Shown one piece after another: positions 24,358-35,390 of a stretch of 64,000 nucleotides of DNA. The stretch comes from Burkholderia sp. GAS332 (lineage in GTDB: Bacteria; Pseudomonadota; Gammaproteobacteria; Burkholderiales; Burkholderiaceae). Numbering within the stretch: position 1 is the first letter of the stretch; each line of letters opens with the position of its first letter. The stretch is from positions 3,224,001 to 3,288,000 of the forward strand of contig FSRV01000001.1 of assembly GCA_900142905.1 (NCBI GenBank), in the 5' to 3' direction. A model generated the notes under the pieces. That model searched no databases. It was not told where the DNA came from and saw nothing but the letters and a program-made list of their open reading frames with translations. The translations under genes were made by a program, and so were the position numbers.

Positions 24358-27219
24358 TTATTTAGCGATCGACGCGCTCTTGAGGCGGCCGAAAGCGCCT
24401 TCGATCAGCGCCTTCTGCTGCTCGTAGTGCTTCGCGTAGTAGCCGACTGCCGGCGAGGCCGAAGCCGGACGTCCGCTGTAGGCCAGCTTCTGCCCTTCCT
24501 TCATGCCTTCCTTCAGGTGGTGCTCGATGTAGAACCACGGGCCTTGATTCTGCGGTTCGTCCTGCACCCAGACCACTTCGGTCGCGTTGTCGTACTTCTT
24601 CATTTCCGCTTCGAACTGCTTATGCGCGAACGGATAGAGCTGTTCGATACGGATGATCGCGACGTCGTTCGACTTCGATTCACGGCGATGCGCCAGCAGG
24701 TCGTAGTACACGCGGCCCGAGCAGGCCACCACGCGCTTGACCTTCTTCGGCTCAATCGCTTCGTCGATTTCACCGAGGATCGGCTGGAACGCGCCCTTCG
24801 CCAGTTCGGACAGATCCGACACGGCTTCCTTGTGACGCAGCAGCGACTTCGGCGTAGCGACGATCAGCGGCTTCCTGAACAGGCGGATCATCTGACGGCG
24901 CAACAGGTGGAAAATCTGCGCCGGCGTGGTCGGCTGAACGACCTGCATGTTGTGGTCTGCGCACAGTTGCAGGAAACGTTCGATACGTGCCGACGAGTGC
25001 TCCGGACCTTGGCCTTCGTAGCCGTGCGGCAGCAGCATCGTGAGACCCGAGACGCGGCCCCACTTCACTTCGCCCGACGAGATGAACTGGTCGATCACGA
25101 CTTGCGCGCCGTTCACGAAGTCGCCGAACTGCGCTTCCCACGCGACGAACGTATTCGGTTCAGCGGTCGAGTAACCGTATTCGAAGCCCAGCACCGCTTC
25201 TTCCGACAGCACCGAGTCGATCACCGTGAACTTCGCCTGACCTTCGGCGATGTTCTGCAGGGGCACGTAGGTGCCGTCGTTCCAGCGTTCGCGGTTCTGA
25301 TCGTGCAGCACCGCGTGACGGTGCGTGAACGTGCCACGGCCCGAGTCCTGACCGGTCAGGCGCACAGCGTAGCCCGATGCGACCAGCGACGCGAATGCCA
25401 GGTGTTCGCCCATGCCCCAGTCGAGCTTCGCTTCACCACGGCCCATCGCGCGACGGTCGTTGATGACGCGCTCGACCAGCGGGTGAACCTTGAAGTTTTC
25501 CGGGATCGTGGTAACGCGCTCAGCGAGGCGCTTCAACTCAGCCAACGGCACCGCCGTATCGGCTGCGTCGGTCCACTTGCGGTTCAGGAACGGAACCCAA
25601 TCCACCGCGTACTTGCTCTTGTAGTTCGAGAGCACCGGGTCGACCGTGTGATGGCCTTCGTCCATCGCCTTGCGGTACGCCTTGACGTATTCGTCTGCGT
25701 CAGCCGCCGTGATCACGCCCTGCTGCACCAGCTTTTCAGCGTACAGCGCGCGCGTGCCCGGGTGCTTCGCAATCGTCTTGTACATCAGCGGCTGCGTGAC
25801 AGCCGGCGTGTCCTGCTCGTTGTGACCCAGCTTGCGGAAACAGACGATGTCGACGACGACGTCCTTGTGGAACTGCATCCGGAAGTCGATGGCCAGTTGC
25901 GTAGCCAGCACCACCGCTTCAGGATCGTCACCGTTCACGTGCAGCACCGGTGCCTCGATCATCTTGACGACGTCCGAGCAGTACAACGTGGAGCGCGAGT
26001 CGCGCGGGTCCGACGTCGTGAAACCGATCTGGTTGTTGATGACGATGTGCAGCGTGCCGTGCGTGCCGTAACCGCGCGTTTGCGCGAGGTTCAGCGTTTC
26101 CATCACGACGCCCTGGCCCGCGAAGGCCGCGTCGCCGTGGATCTGCACCGGCAGCACTTGCAGGCCGCTGTCGTCGCCACGACGGTCCATACGGGCCTTG
26201 GCCGAGCCTTCGACCACCGGATTGACGATTTCGAGGTGCGACGGGTTGAACGCGAGCGACAGGTGAACCGGGCCGCCGTCAGTCGAGACGTCCGACGAGA
26301 AACCCTTGTGGTACTTCACGTCGCCGGCCGGCAGGTCGTCGTGGTGCTTGCCTTCGAATTCGGCAAACAGATCAGCCGGCATCTTGCCCAGCGTATTGAC
26401 CAGCACGTTCAGACGGCCGCGGTGGGCCATGCCGATGACGATTTCCTGCACGCCGTTGGCGCCGCCGTGACGCACGACTTCGTCCATCGAGGCGATAAAG
26501 CTTTCGCCGCCTTCGAGCGAGAAGCGTTTCTGGCCGACGTACTTGGTGTGCAGGAAGCGCTCGAGGCCTTCAGCGGCCGTCAGGCGATTCAGGATGTGCT
26601 TTTTCTTTTCATTGGAGAAGTTCGGCGTCGAACGGATCGACTCGAGCTTCTCTTTCCACCAGCGCTTCTGTTCCGGATCGCTGATGTACATGTACTCGGC
26701 GCCGATCGTGCCGCAGTACGTGTCGCGCAGGGCCTTGACGATCTCGCGCAGCGAAGCGCGCTCGAATCCGAAATACAGATTCGTTGCGCTGAACTCCTGG
26801 TCCATGTCGGCTTCGGTGAAGTCGTAGAACGCGGGTTCAAGTTCGGGGATAGCGGGACGTTCGCGGCGCTTCAGAGGATCGAGATTGGCCCATTGCGAGC
26901 CGAGGAAGCGATATGCGCCGATGAGGGACTGCACATAGACTTGCTTGCGGGAGGTAGCGAGGTCTTCGCCGCCGGCCGCCGTGCGCGGGATGAAGGCATT
27001 AGCCTTGGCCCGTTGTGCAAACGATTCGACGATCGGGCCATGGGCCACGTCGTTGGCATTGCTGCCATCCGATGCAGGGACGTTCTGCAACGCGTCGAAA
27101 TAGCTGCGCCAGTTCTCGGGCACTGACGCCGGATTGTCGAGATACGCTTCGTACATTTCTTCTACGTACGGAGCATTGCCGCCGAACAGATAAGAGTTCG
27201 ACTGGAATTGCTTCATCAT
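24358..27219 (-). CDS. sucA: 2-oxoglutarate dehydrogenase E1 component
   Basis: A protein of 953 residues, a thiamine-diphosphate-dependent dehydrogenase that decarboxylates 2-oxoglutarate in the TCA cycle. It has the expected N-terminal OGDH segment (SYLFGGNAPYVEEMYEAYLD), EIVIGMAHRGRLNVL, the pyrophosphate region (VNNQIGFTT nearby) and the transketolase-type C-terminal part (MLLPHGYEGQGPEHSS). An in-frame GTG lies four codons upstream, but AGGTGAG is correctly spaced only for the ATG at 27217-27219, so I start there. First gene of the operon. Confidence 0.95.
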   Translation of the reverse strand: MMKQFQSNSYLFGGNAPYVEEMYEAYLDNPASVPENWRSYFDALQNVPASDGSNANDVAHGPIVESFAQRAKANAFIPRTAAGGEDLATSRKQVYVQSLIGAYRFLGSQWANLDPLKRRERPAIPELEPAFYDFTEADMDQEFSATNLYFGFERASLREIVKALRDTYCGTIGAEYMYISDPEQKRWWKEKLESIRSTPNFSNEKKKHILNRLTAAEGLERFLHTKYVGQKRFSLEGGESFIASMDEVVRHGGANGVQEIVIGMAHRGRLNVLVNTLGKMPADLFAEFEGKHHDDLPAGDVKYHKGFSSDVSTDGGPVHLSLAFNPSHLEIVNPVVEGSAKARMDRRGDDSGLQVLPVQIHGDAAFAGQGVVMETLNLAQTRGYGTHGTLHIVINNQIGFTTSDPRDSRSTLYCSDVVKMIEAPVLHVNGDDPEAVVLATQLAIDFRMQFHKDVVVDIVCFRKLGHNEQDTPAVTQPLMYKTIAKHPGTRALYAEKLVQQGVITAADADEYVKAYRKAMDEGHHTVDPVLSNYKSKYAVDWVPFLNRKWTDAADTAVPLAELKRLAERVTTIPENFKVHPLVERVINDRRAMGRGEAKLDWGMGEHLAFASLVASGYAVRLTGQDSGRGTFTHRHAVLHDQNRERWNDGTYVPLQNIAEGQAKFTVIDSVLSEEAVLGFEYGYSTAEPNTFVAWEAQFGDFVNGAQVVIDQFISSGEVKWGRVSGLTMLLPHGYEGQGPEHSSARIERFLQLCADHNMQVVQPTTPAQIFHLLRRQMIRLFRKPLIVATPKSLLRHKEAVSDLSELAKGAFQPILGEIDEAIEPKKVKRVVACSGRVYYDLLAHRRESKSNDVAIIRIEQLYPFAHKQFEAEMKKYDNATEVVWVQDEPQNQGPWFYIEHHLKEGMKEGQKLAYSGRPASASPAVGYYAKHYEQQKALIEGAFGRLKSASIAK

Positions 27220-27730
27220 TTTTACGCTCACCTTTCTTCGAGTTTCTCGAGAAATAGCGGGTTACAGAACCTTCCGCGACACGGCCTGACCGTTTGGCGG
27301 ATTGCGCGAATCAAGTCTTGCTTGGAAGGACCTAAAACTTTGCACCCGGGGAGCATATCACAGAACGGATAGTGCAGATAGCAGACGGATTGCCGCTCAA
27401 GCCCGTGGCGACGGGCTTTCAGCGACATTACCAAGGCTCGCAATAGTCTTCTGCAGAATTAGCTCGCGATCCATGCTGTGCCACGGGCACGGAAGCGCAA
27501 AAGTAACGTCAGAGGAATGTAGCGAACGTTGCGCTCGCTCCCACATCTTGAGCGGCAGCGCCCTACCGCCGTCATATCTATTCAGCACCTCGTCCACAAA
27601 ACTTTCCACACACTGGATGCATGCAGCAAGGCGGTTTCGACATTCGCGCCCAGAAGCGCATGCAGACGACGCCGCGTATCGACGTGCCGTCCACTTTCGG
27701 ACTTTTCAAATCTCCTCAAAGGTGCAGCAA
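27220..27730. other. Divergent intergenic region sucA / tandem protease
   Basis: It holds the sucA leader and, on the other strand, the upstream region of the C58-like gene. The frame of the latter stays open back to 27302, but those codons lack a ribosome site and read like non-coding sequence. I found no convincing -35/-10 pair for either gene, and no TTCG-N16-TTCG (hrpII) box. Confidence 0.5.
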
Positions 27731-29671
27731 ATGGAAGTCACCACGCGGTACTCGAGTGCATCCACGCCAACCCTATCCCCGGACACGCTTACCGGCCGAG
27801 CGTCGTCCGCGAACGCAGCGCCCGCTCAGGCAAAGGTCTTTCCTGAATCCGATGTCACCCATCAATTCGCGACGAAGCCGAATGACCAGTCAGTCAAATG
27901 GGATACAAGAGTGCCTGCTCCCTCCGGGCCGACTGCCGGCAAAAGTCCTCCAAACGACAACGACACCGTGACCAAGGATGCGCCCGGCGGCACGCTGGGC
28001 GCATGTGCGAAATCAGCGTTTCGCGAATGTCGCGGCGGCGAGGCGCTCGAAGCGCACGCGTCCTCCTACGTGCAATTCGATCAATTCGACCACAAAGAGA
28101 CAAGCGGCAATGACGGACGTGGAACATGCGAAGGCATTGTCCGCGAAGCACTGCGTCGCATTGACCGCAATTACGGAGGGAAAAAATCAGATTTGCGGTC
28201 GGCGGTCTTGGGCATGAGGCGCAAGATGAACGGCGGCCGCGCAGACCAAACCAACATTTATGGTCGAATCCAGGCATTTGAGCGCCAGCCGGGTTCCCTG
28301 GCACTACGCAATTACCGCGAGTCCTCCGACGCGGATCTGAATCCGTACGGCAGAACGTCGCACGCAGATGCCGTAGACGGCCTAACGGACAGCCTGTCCT
28401 TTATGCGCAGGGGCGGCCTCGCATACATTAGCATGGGCATTCGGCGTGCTGATGCAATGGGCCGGGAGACTAGCGGCCACGTGCTGCTGCTACAGCACCT
28501 GCCCCCGGCGGACGCACGCGCCGGCTCGCCGGATCGATATACGCTCTTCGACCCGAATAACGGTGCATTCACCTACGAGAGCCCGGAACAGATGCAAAGC
28601 GCTTTGCGAGACTACATGGAGTCAGCATATACAGAGGACGGAAACATCGCGACGCCGAAGACGATCCAGTTTTTCACACCACCCAGCTCACGGGACTGGG
28701 GGACACTTGCCACAACAACAAGCGTGGCGGGCAGCGTCAACGGCAATACGCTCGAGCCTACAGCATTGATGCATCACCGGTATAACGAATCTGATCGCTC
28801 GCGGCCTAAGGCCGACAACCGGGACGCAAATGCTGACGAGACATCCATGCGGGAAAAGCGCGGCGGCGTGTTAGGCACATGCGTGAAGTCGGAATTTCGG
28901 GAATACGGGGGTGGCGAGGCCCTCAAACAGGGGGCGTCGTCATACCTGAAATTCGATCAAAACGACAATGAAGAGACTCGGGGTGACGAGGGGCGAGGAA
29001 CGTGCAACGGCCTCGTTCTCGAAGCAATGCGCCGTATTGACCGAAGCGTCGGAGCTGCGACGACAGACTTACCGTCGGCGGTCGGCGACATGAGGAGCGC
29101 GATCTACGGCAGCCGTGCAGCAGCAGACAGAAGAGACGTTCTCAGCAGAATCGATTCTTACCAAACCAACCCGGGAAACCTCGCCTTTAGCAATTACCGG
29201 AGCGGAATACGCGTCGGCTGGAACCCTCGCAGCAGCTTAGAGACGCCCGAGCAGCGCATAGATCGTCTTATACGCACCATCGATAACAATCCGGGCATGC
29301 CCCCAGGCGGCCTCGCATACCTAGGTATACACATAAACGGCGCCAGCACGGCTTCGGTGAACTACGGTCATGCGATGCTGATGCAGCGCCTTCCAGATGC
29401 ACCCAATGGCTCGGAGCGATATGCCATCTTCGACCCTAACAACGGTGCATTCACATACGACAGTCTGCAGGCTACGGAAGCAGCCCTACGGGGTTATATG
29501 AATTCAGCCTTCAACCACGACGGACTCAGCGCGGTGCCGGATACGCTCCAATTCTTTGCGTACCCGTCACGTTCGACAGTGTCTTCAGTAAGACCCGAGA
29601 CCGGGGTAGAGCCCCCGCCGCCGGCCCCGGCCCCTAACCTACTCGCTCAATGCGAGAAGGTCGATCTGTGA
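27731..29671 (+). CDS. Tandem YopT-like (C58) cysteine protease, putative secreted effector
   Basis: A protein of 646 residues. Residues 1-85 are Ser/Thr/Pro-rich and probably disordered. Two homologous units follow, about 86-320 and 378-612, each with a Cys in GRGTCxGLV (Cys133, Cys425), a His (His250 in SGHVLLLQHL; His547 in YGHAMLMQRL) and an Asp in FDPNNGAFTY (Asp274, Asp568). Order and spacing (about 117-122 and 21-24 residues) fit the C58 family of YopT, AvrPphB and NopT, which cleave host proteins. The ATG at 27731 has AAAGGTG six bases upstream. No secretion system or chaperone gene is adjacent. The gene interrupts the typA-sucA neighbourhood, suggesting acquisition; the protease call is by motif only. 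Confidence 0.8.
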   Translation: MEVTTRYSSASTPTLSPDTLTGRASSANAAPAQAKVFPESDVTHQFATKPNDQSVKWDTRVPAPSGPTAGKSPPNDNDTVTKDAPGGTLGACAKSAFRECRGGEALEAHASSYVQFDQFDHKETSGNDGRGTCEGIVREALRRIDRNYGGKKSDLRSAVLGMRRKMNGGRADQTNIYGRIQAFERQPGSLALRNYRESSDADLNPYGRTSHADAVDGLTDSLSFMRRGGLAYISMGIRRADAMGRETSGHVLLLQHLPPADARAGSPDRYTLFDPNNGAFTYESPEQMQSALRDYMESAYTEDGNIATPKTIQFFTPPSSRDWGTLATTTSVAGSVNGNTLEPTALMHHRYNESDRSRPKADNRDANADETSMREKRGGVLGTCVKSEFREYGGGEALKQGASSYLKFDQNDNEETRGDEGRGTCNGLVLEAMRRIDRSVGAATTDLPSAVGDMRSAIYGSRAAADRRDVLSRIDSYQTNPGNLAFSNYRSGIRVGWNPRSSLETPEQRIDRLIRTIDNNPGMPPGGLAYLGIHINGASTASVNYGHAMLMQRLPDAPNGSERYAIFDPNNGAFTYDSLQATEAALRGYMNSAFNHDGLSAVPDTLQFFAYPSRSTVSSVRPETGVEPPPPAPAPNLLAQCEKVDL

Positions 29672-29735
29672 TCGCGCCATGGTAGAACCGGGCCACTGAT
29701 CGGAGACGCGATCCCGCCCAGACATCTAACCAAAG

Positions 29736-29772
29736 AAAAAAGCCACTCCAGGCATCTCCGGAATGGCTTTTT
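29736..29772 (+). terminator. Bidirectional terminator between protease gene and typA
   Basis: The stem AAAAAGCCACTCC / GGAATGGCTTTTT has one mismatch and a 10-base loop, with an A-run and T-run at the ends. It serves the convergent genes on either side. Confidence 0.85.
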
Positions 29773-29831
29773 ATCACACACTCAGCGTTGATCTCGGAAA
29801 CTGCGTTCCCTCAACACGACTTGCCAATCGC

Positions 29832-31658
<1,827 letters not shown>

Positions 31659-31743
31659 AGGAACCTGGAGACAGTTGAGTGCGCCAGCAGCAGCATTGTG
31701 TACGAAGCCAACAAAGCCCAAAGCGCACTTTTGGGAACCCAAC

Positions 31744-31752
31744 ATTATAGCA
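31744..31752 (-). promoter_or_regulatory. Extended -10 promoter of typA
   Basis: The minus strand reads TGCTATAAT, a perfect -10 with the TGn extension. The -35 region is weak. Start would be near 31737, giving a leader of about 80 nt. Confidence 0.55.
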
Positions 31753-31911
31753 CGGCCAAATGAAGCTTTCTGGTATTCCCTGATAACCCCACCGCCTTCC
31801 ATGCAGCGGCAGGTAGGAATAAAGCCCACCATTCGTCGGCAATATCCTACGCAAACCCGCGCAGATTGTGCCTTGAGCAGAAAAAGTTCCTTGCCTAAGC
31901 TGTAATAACGC

Positions 31912-31941
31912 TTGCCGCGTCAATCAACCGCTGCCTATAAT
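31912..31941 (+). promoter_or_regulatory. Promoter of the marR-efflux operon
   Basis: TTGCCG, an 18-bp spacer and a perfect TATAAT stand 36 bp before the marR ATG. Confidence 0.65.
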
Positions 31942-31976
31942 CCTGCCTAGTCAACCATTGCATTCGCACGAGAATC

Positions 31977-32495
31977 ATGACGGATCCGTCCTCAATACCG
32001 GGCTCAGAAATCAGCGAGTACCAGCTAGGCGAAAGCGTCGGCTATCTGATCTCACGAGTGAAATCGACCCTGTCCAACCTAGTCACCCAGCGCAGCATGG
32101 CGGAGCTGGGCATCACCAGCCAGCAAGGCAGCATCCTGTTCATGGTGGCAAGCGGCAAGTGCCTGCTGGCAGCCGAACTGGCGCGTGAATACGGCATTGA
32201 TGCAAGCGCCGTCACGCGTCTGGTCGACCGGCTGGAGAAACGCGGCCTGCTGACACGCGTGCGCAGCAACGAAGACCGGCGGGTCGTACGGCTCGCGCTG
32301 ACACCGGAAGGTCATGCGATCGCGGCCAAAATGCCAGCCATTTTCAACGGTGTGCTGGACAGTCTACTGGGCGGTTTTACCCCGGAAGAGGTGGGCTTCC
32401 TGAAGAGCATGCTGCGCCGCGTACTCGTCAATTCCGGCGAGCAACCACCGAGTCTAACCCGTGATGCAGCAAGCAATTTTGACAGTAAATCGTAA
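31977..32495 (+). CDS. MarR-family transcriptional regulator
   Basis: A protein of 172 residues with a winged-helix domain. The recognition region ILFMVASGKCLLAAELAREY and VTRLVDRLEKRGLL is followed by the wing RSNEDRRVVRLALTPEG. First gene of a four-gene unit with an outer-membrane factor, an HlyD-type adaptor and a DHA2 transporter, the same layout as emrR-emrAB. By analogy it represses the efflux genes and is released by a small-molecule ligand. The single Cys in KCLLAAE might sense oxidants (speculative). Confidence 0.92.
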   Translation: MTDPSSIPGSEISEYQLGESVGYLISRVKSTLSNLVTQRSMAELGITSQQGSILFMVASGKCLLAAELAREYGIDASAVTRLVDRLEKRGLLTRVRSNEDRRVVRLALTPEGHAIAAKMPAIFNGVLDSLLGGFTPEEVGFLKSMLRRVLVNSGEQPPSLTRDAASNFDSKS

Positions 32496-32507
32496 TAAAT
32501 TGCTTGC
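32469..32507. promoter_or_regulatory. 11-bp inverted repeat at the end of marR, candidate operator
   Basis: The arms GCAAGCAATTT (32469-32479) and AAATTGCTTGC (32497-32507), with a 17-bp spacer, span the marR stop codon. A perfect TTGACA at 32479 lies inside, though no -10 follows at 16-18 bp. It may be a MarR site or a regulatory hairpin. Confidence 0.45.
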
Positions 32508-32544
32508 AGTGTCCATCATTACATTCCACTCAAAGAGTCGAGCG

Positions 32545-34053
32545 ATGAAATCCCTTTCCCTGTCCGCGCCCGCGCTTCCGAGCCGGGCCGCTGTCGCCGC
32601 CGCGGTGACGGCGCTCGCCCTCACGGGGTGCGCGAACTACTTCGGTATGAAGAGCGACAAGCAGATCTCGTCGCCGGCTCAGTACGAGTCCGCCCAGAGT
32701 CTGCCCAGCCAGGGTGGCCAGTGGCCGTCGCTCGACTGGGCCAACCAGTTCGGTGACCCCCAACTGCCGAAGCTGATCGCGGAAGCGCTGGAAGGCAGCC
32801 CCTCGATCGCGCAGGCGCAGGCACGCCTCGCCAAGGCGTCGTCGTACATTGAAAGCTCGCGCTCGGCGTTGTACCCGAAGGTTAACGGCAGCTATTCATG
32901 GAATCGTGAGCTGTTCTCGTCAAACGCGCTCTACCCGCCTCCGTACGGCGGCACCTGGTATAGCGAAAACAACGTGCTGGCCAGCGCGTCGTGGGATCTG
33001 GACCTGTGGGGCAAGAACCGCCAGCGTCTGGGTCAGGCCGTGTCGCAGGAAAAGGCCGCCGAAGCCGACATGCAGCAGGCGCGCGTGACGCTCGCCGCAT
33101 CGGTGGCGAGCACGTACAACCAGCTCGCCCAGTTGTACGCATTCCGCGACATCGCCGCGCGCGAAATCGCCAACCGCCAGGATATCGGCCGCATCACCAA
33201 CGGCCGCGTCGCCGCCGGGCTCGACACCAACGTCGAACGGCAAACCGCGAACGGCAACATCGCGACCAGCCAGGCGAACCTGACCGATCTCGACGGCCAG
33301 ATCACCGTGGTGCGCTATCAGTTGGGCGCGCTGCTCGGCAAGGGTCCGGATCGTGGCCTGCAGATCGCCAAGCCCGTTCTGACCACCGGCGGCACAGTAG
33401 CGCTGCCGAACAACCTGCCGGCCGACCTCGTGGCCCGCCGCGCGGATATCGTCGCCGCGCGCTGGCAGGTCGAAGCCGCGATGCACGACGTGAAGGAAGC
33501 GAAGGCGGAGTTCTTCCCGGACATCAACCTCGCCGCCGGTTTCGGTTTCGACGCGTTCGGCTGGGGCCGCTTCCTCACCTCGGCAAGCCGGCAGGTCCAG
33601 CTCGGCCCGGCAATTCACCTGCCGATCTTCGACGCCGGCGCGCTGCGCTCGCAGTTGAAGGGCCGCTACGCAGACTTCGACCTCGATGTGGCGAACTACA
33701 ATCAGACGCTGATCAATGCCCTCTCGGATGTCGCGACGCAAGTGTCGTCGATCCGCTCGATCGACCAGCAATCGGGTGACGCCCAGCGCGCGCTCGACGC
33801 GTCGACCAAGGCGTATCAGCTGGCGGTGATCCGCTACAAGGCCGGCCTGTCGGAGCAATTGCAGGTGCTGACCGCCGACCAGAACCGGCTTGCCGCCGAA
33901 CAGACGGTAACGAGCCTGAAGATGCGCCGCCGCGATCTGCAGATCGGCCTCATCAAGGCGCTCGGCGGCGGTTTCGACGCAACGCAGACCGGCCTCGTGG
34001 TGCCGACCGATGCCCCGGCATCGGCCACCGCCGCGACCGCCGCTGCAAATTGA
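32545..34053 (+). CDS. NodT/OprM-type outer-membrane efflux lipoprotein
   Basis: A protein of 502 residues of the TolC superfamily. The signal peptide ends in LTGC, so lipid attachment is predicted. Two outer-membrane efflux repeats are seen, with characteristic RADIVAARWQVEAA and SQVQ-like helices (AYQLAVIRYKAGLSEQLQVL). It forms the trimeric exit duct for the adaptor and pump encoded next. I chose the ATG at 32545; the open frame before it overlaps marR and lacks a signal peptide. Confidence 0.93.
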   Translation: MKSLSLSAPALPSRAAVAAAVTALALTGCANYFGMKSDKQISSPAQYESAQSLPSQGGQWPSLDWANQFGDPQLPKLIAEALEGSPSIAQAQARLAKASSYIESSRSALYPKVNGSYSWNRELFSSNALYPPPYGGTWYSENNVLASASWDLDLWGKNRQRLGQAVSQEKAAEADMQQARVTLAASVASTYNQLAQLYAFRDIAAREIANRQDIGRITNGRVAAGLDTNVERQTANGNIATSQANLTDLDGQITVVRYQLGALLGKGPDRGLQIAKPVLTTGGTVALPNNLPADLVARRADIVAARWQVEAAMHDVKEAKAEFFPDINLAAGFGFDAFGWGRFLTSASRQVQLGPAIHLPIFDAGALRSQLKGRYADFDLDVANYNQTLINALSDVATQVSSIRSIDQQSGDAQRALDASTKAYQLAVIRYKAGLSEQLQVLTADQNRLAAEQTVTSLKMRRRDLQIGLIKALGGGFDATQTGLVVPTDAPASATAATAAAN

Positions 34054-34129
34054 AGCCACACCGCCGCACACCACACTCGCACGAACATCCAAATAAACGA
34101 CGACGCTTGAGAGAACCCGGAGCACATCA

Positions 34130-35356
34130 ATGAGCACCCCCCAGCAGCCCGCTGCCCCCGCACAATCGGCGAACACCGGCAAACGCAAGCGCATGATGAC
34201 GTTGCTCGTCATCGTGATCCTGATCGCCGCGGTCGCCTACGGCCTTTACTATTTCCTCGTCGCGCGCTTCCATGAAGACACCGACGACGCGTACGTGAAC
34301 GGCAACGTCGTACAGATCACGCCGCAAGTCACCGGCACGGTCATCGCCGTGAACGCGGACGACACGCAAACCGTCAAGGCCGGCGACCCGGTCGTCGTGC
34401 TCGATCCGGCCGACGCGCGCGTCGCGCTCGAACAAGCCGAAGCCAATCTCGCGCAGACGGTTCGCCAGGTCCGCGGCCTGTTCGCCGACGACAATCAGTA
34501 TCAGGCGCAAGTTGCCCAGCGCCAGTCCGATCTGTCCCGTGCGCAGGACGACCTGAAGCGCCGCATGGCGGTCGCGCAAACCGGCGCCGTCTCGCTGGAA
34601 GAAATCTCGCACGCCCGCGATGCCGTGAAGAGCGCGCAAGCGTCGGTCGACGCCGCCGAGCAACAACTGGCGTCGAACCGCGCGCTGACCGCCAACACCA
34701 CGATCGCGAATCACCCGAACGTGCAGGCCGCCGCCGCGAAAGTCCGCGACGCTTACCTGAACAACGCGCGTAACAACCTGCCGGCGCCGGTCACGGGCTA
34801 CGTCGCGAAACGCTCGGTGCAGGTCGGCCAGCGCGTTTCGCCGGGCACCCCGCTGATGGCCATCGTGCCGCTGGGCGGCGTATGGGTCGATGCGAACTTC
34901 AAGGAAGTGCAGCTGAAGTACATGCATATCGGCCAGCCGGTCGAACTAACCGCCGATGTGTACGGGTCGTCGGTGGTGTACCACGGCAAGGTCGTCGGCT
35001 TCTCAGCGGGCACGGGTTCGGCGTTCTCGCTGCTGCCCGCGCAGAACGCGACCGGCAACTGGATCAAGGTGGTACAGCGTCTGCCGGTGCGGATCGCGCT
35101 CGACCCGCAGGAACTTGAAAAGCATCCGCTGCGGATCGGCCTGTCGATGCAAGCCGACGTCAGCATCAAGGATCAAAGCGGCGGCCAGCTCGGCGAAGCG
35201 CCGAACACGGTCTACGAGACCAACGTGTTCGAGAAGTACGGCGACCAGGCCGACGCTGAAATCGCTCGCATCATTTCGGAAAATGCAGGCCCGAACGGCG
35301 GTTCACAGAAGTCGGCTCAAGCCGGCGCTGCCAAGCCCGCCGCGAAGCTGATGTAA
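34130..35356 (+). CDS. emrA: HlyD/EmrA-type periplasmic adaptor protein
   Basis: A protein of 408 residues. A membrane anchor (MTLLVIVILIAAVAYGLYYF) is followed by a lipoyl-like half (VTGTVIAVNADDTQTVKAGD), a long coiled-coil hairpin (about 90-200), a second lipoyl half and a beta-barrel domain (VWVDANFKEVQLKYMHIGQP). It links the inner-membrane pump to the outer-membrane duct. It sits between the two partner genes with short gaps (76 and 34 bp), which supports one transcript. Confidence 0.93.
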   Translation: MSTPQQPAAPAQSANTGKRKRMMTLLVIVILIAAVAYGLYYFLVARFHEDTDDAYVNGNVVQITPQVTGTVIAVNADDTQTVKAGDPVVVLDPADARVALEQAEANLAQTVRQVRGLFADDNQYQAQVAQRQSDLSRAQDDLKRRMAVAQTGAVSLEEISHARDAVKSAQASVDAAEQQLASNRALTANTTIANHPNVQAAAAKVRDAYLNNARNNLPAPVTGYVAKRSVQVGQRVSPGTPLMAIVPLGGVWVDANFKEVQLKYMHIGQPVELTADVYGSSVVYHGKVVGFSAGTGSAFSLLPAQNATGNWIKVVQRLPVRIALDPQELEKHPLRIGLSMQADVSIKDQSGGQLGEAPNTVYETNVFEKYGDQADAEIARIISENAGPNGGSQKSAQAGAAKPAAKLM

Positions 35357-35390
35357 GCGGCGCGACGATTCATACAAGAAGGCTTTTTTA

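Noticed and set aside
24427..27126. An 899-codon plus-strand open frame
   Set aside because: Antisense to sucA; same His/Arg-rich pattern as other shadows.
27302..27730. In-frame N-terminal extension of the tandem protease
   Set aside because: No ribosome site, Arg/Ser/His-rich text unlike the rest, and it covers the sucA promoter region. The ATG at 27731 has a proper ribosome site.
27500..27730. HrpB-type hrpII box upstream of the protease gene
   Set aside because: TTCG occurs several times, but no pair has the 16-base spacing.
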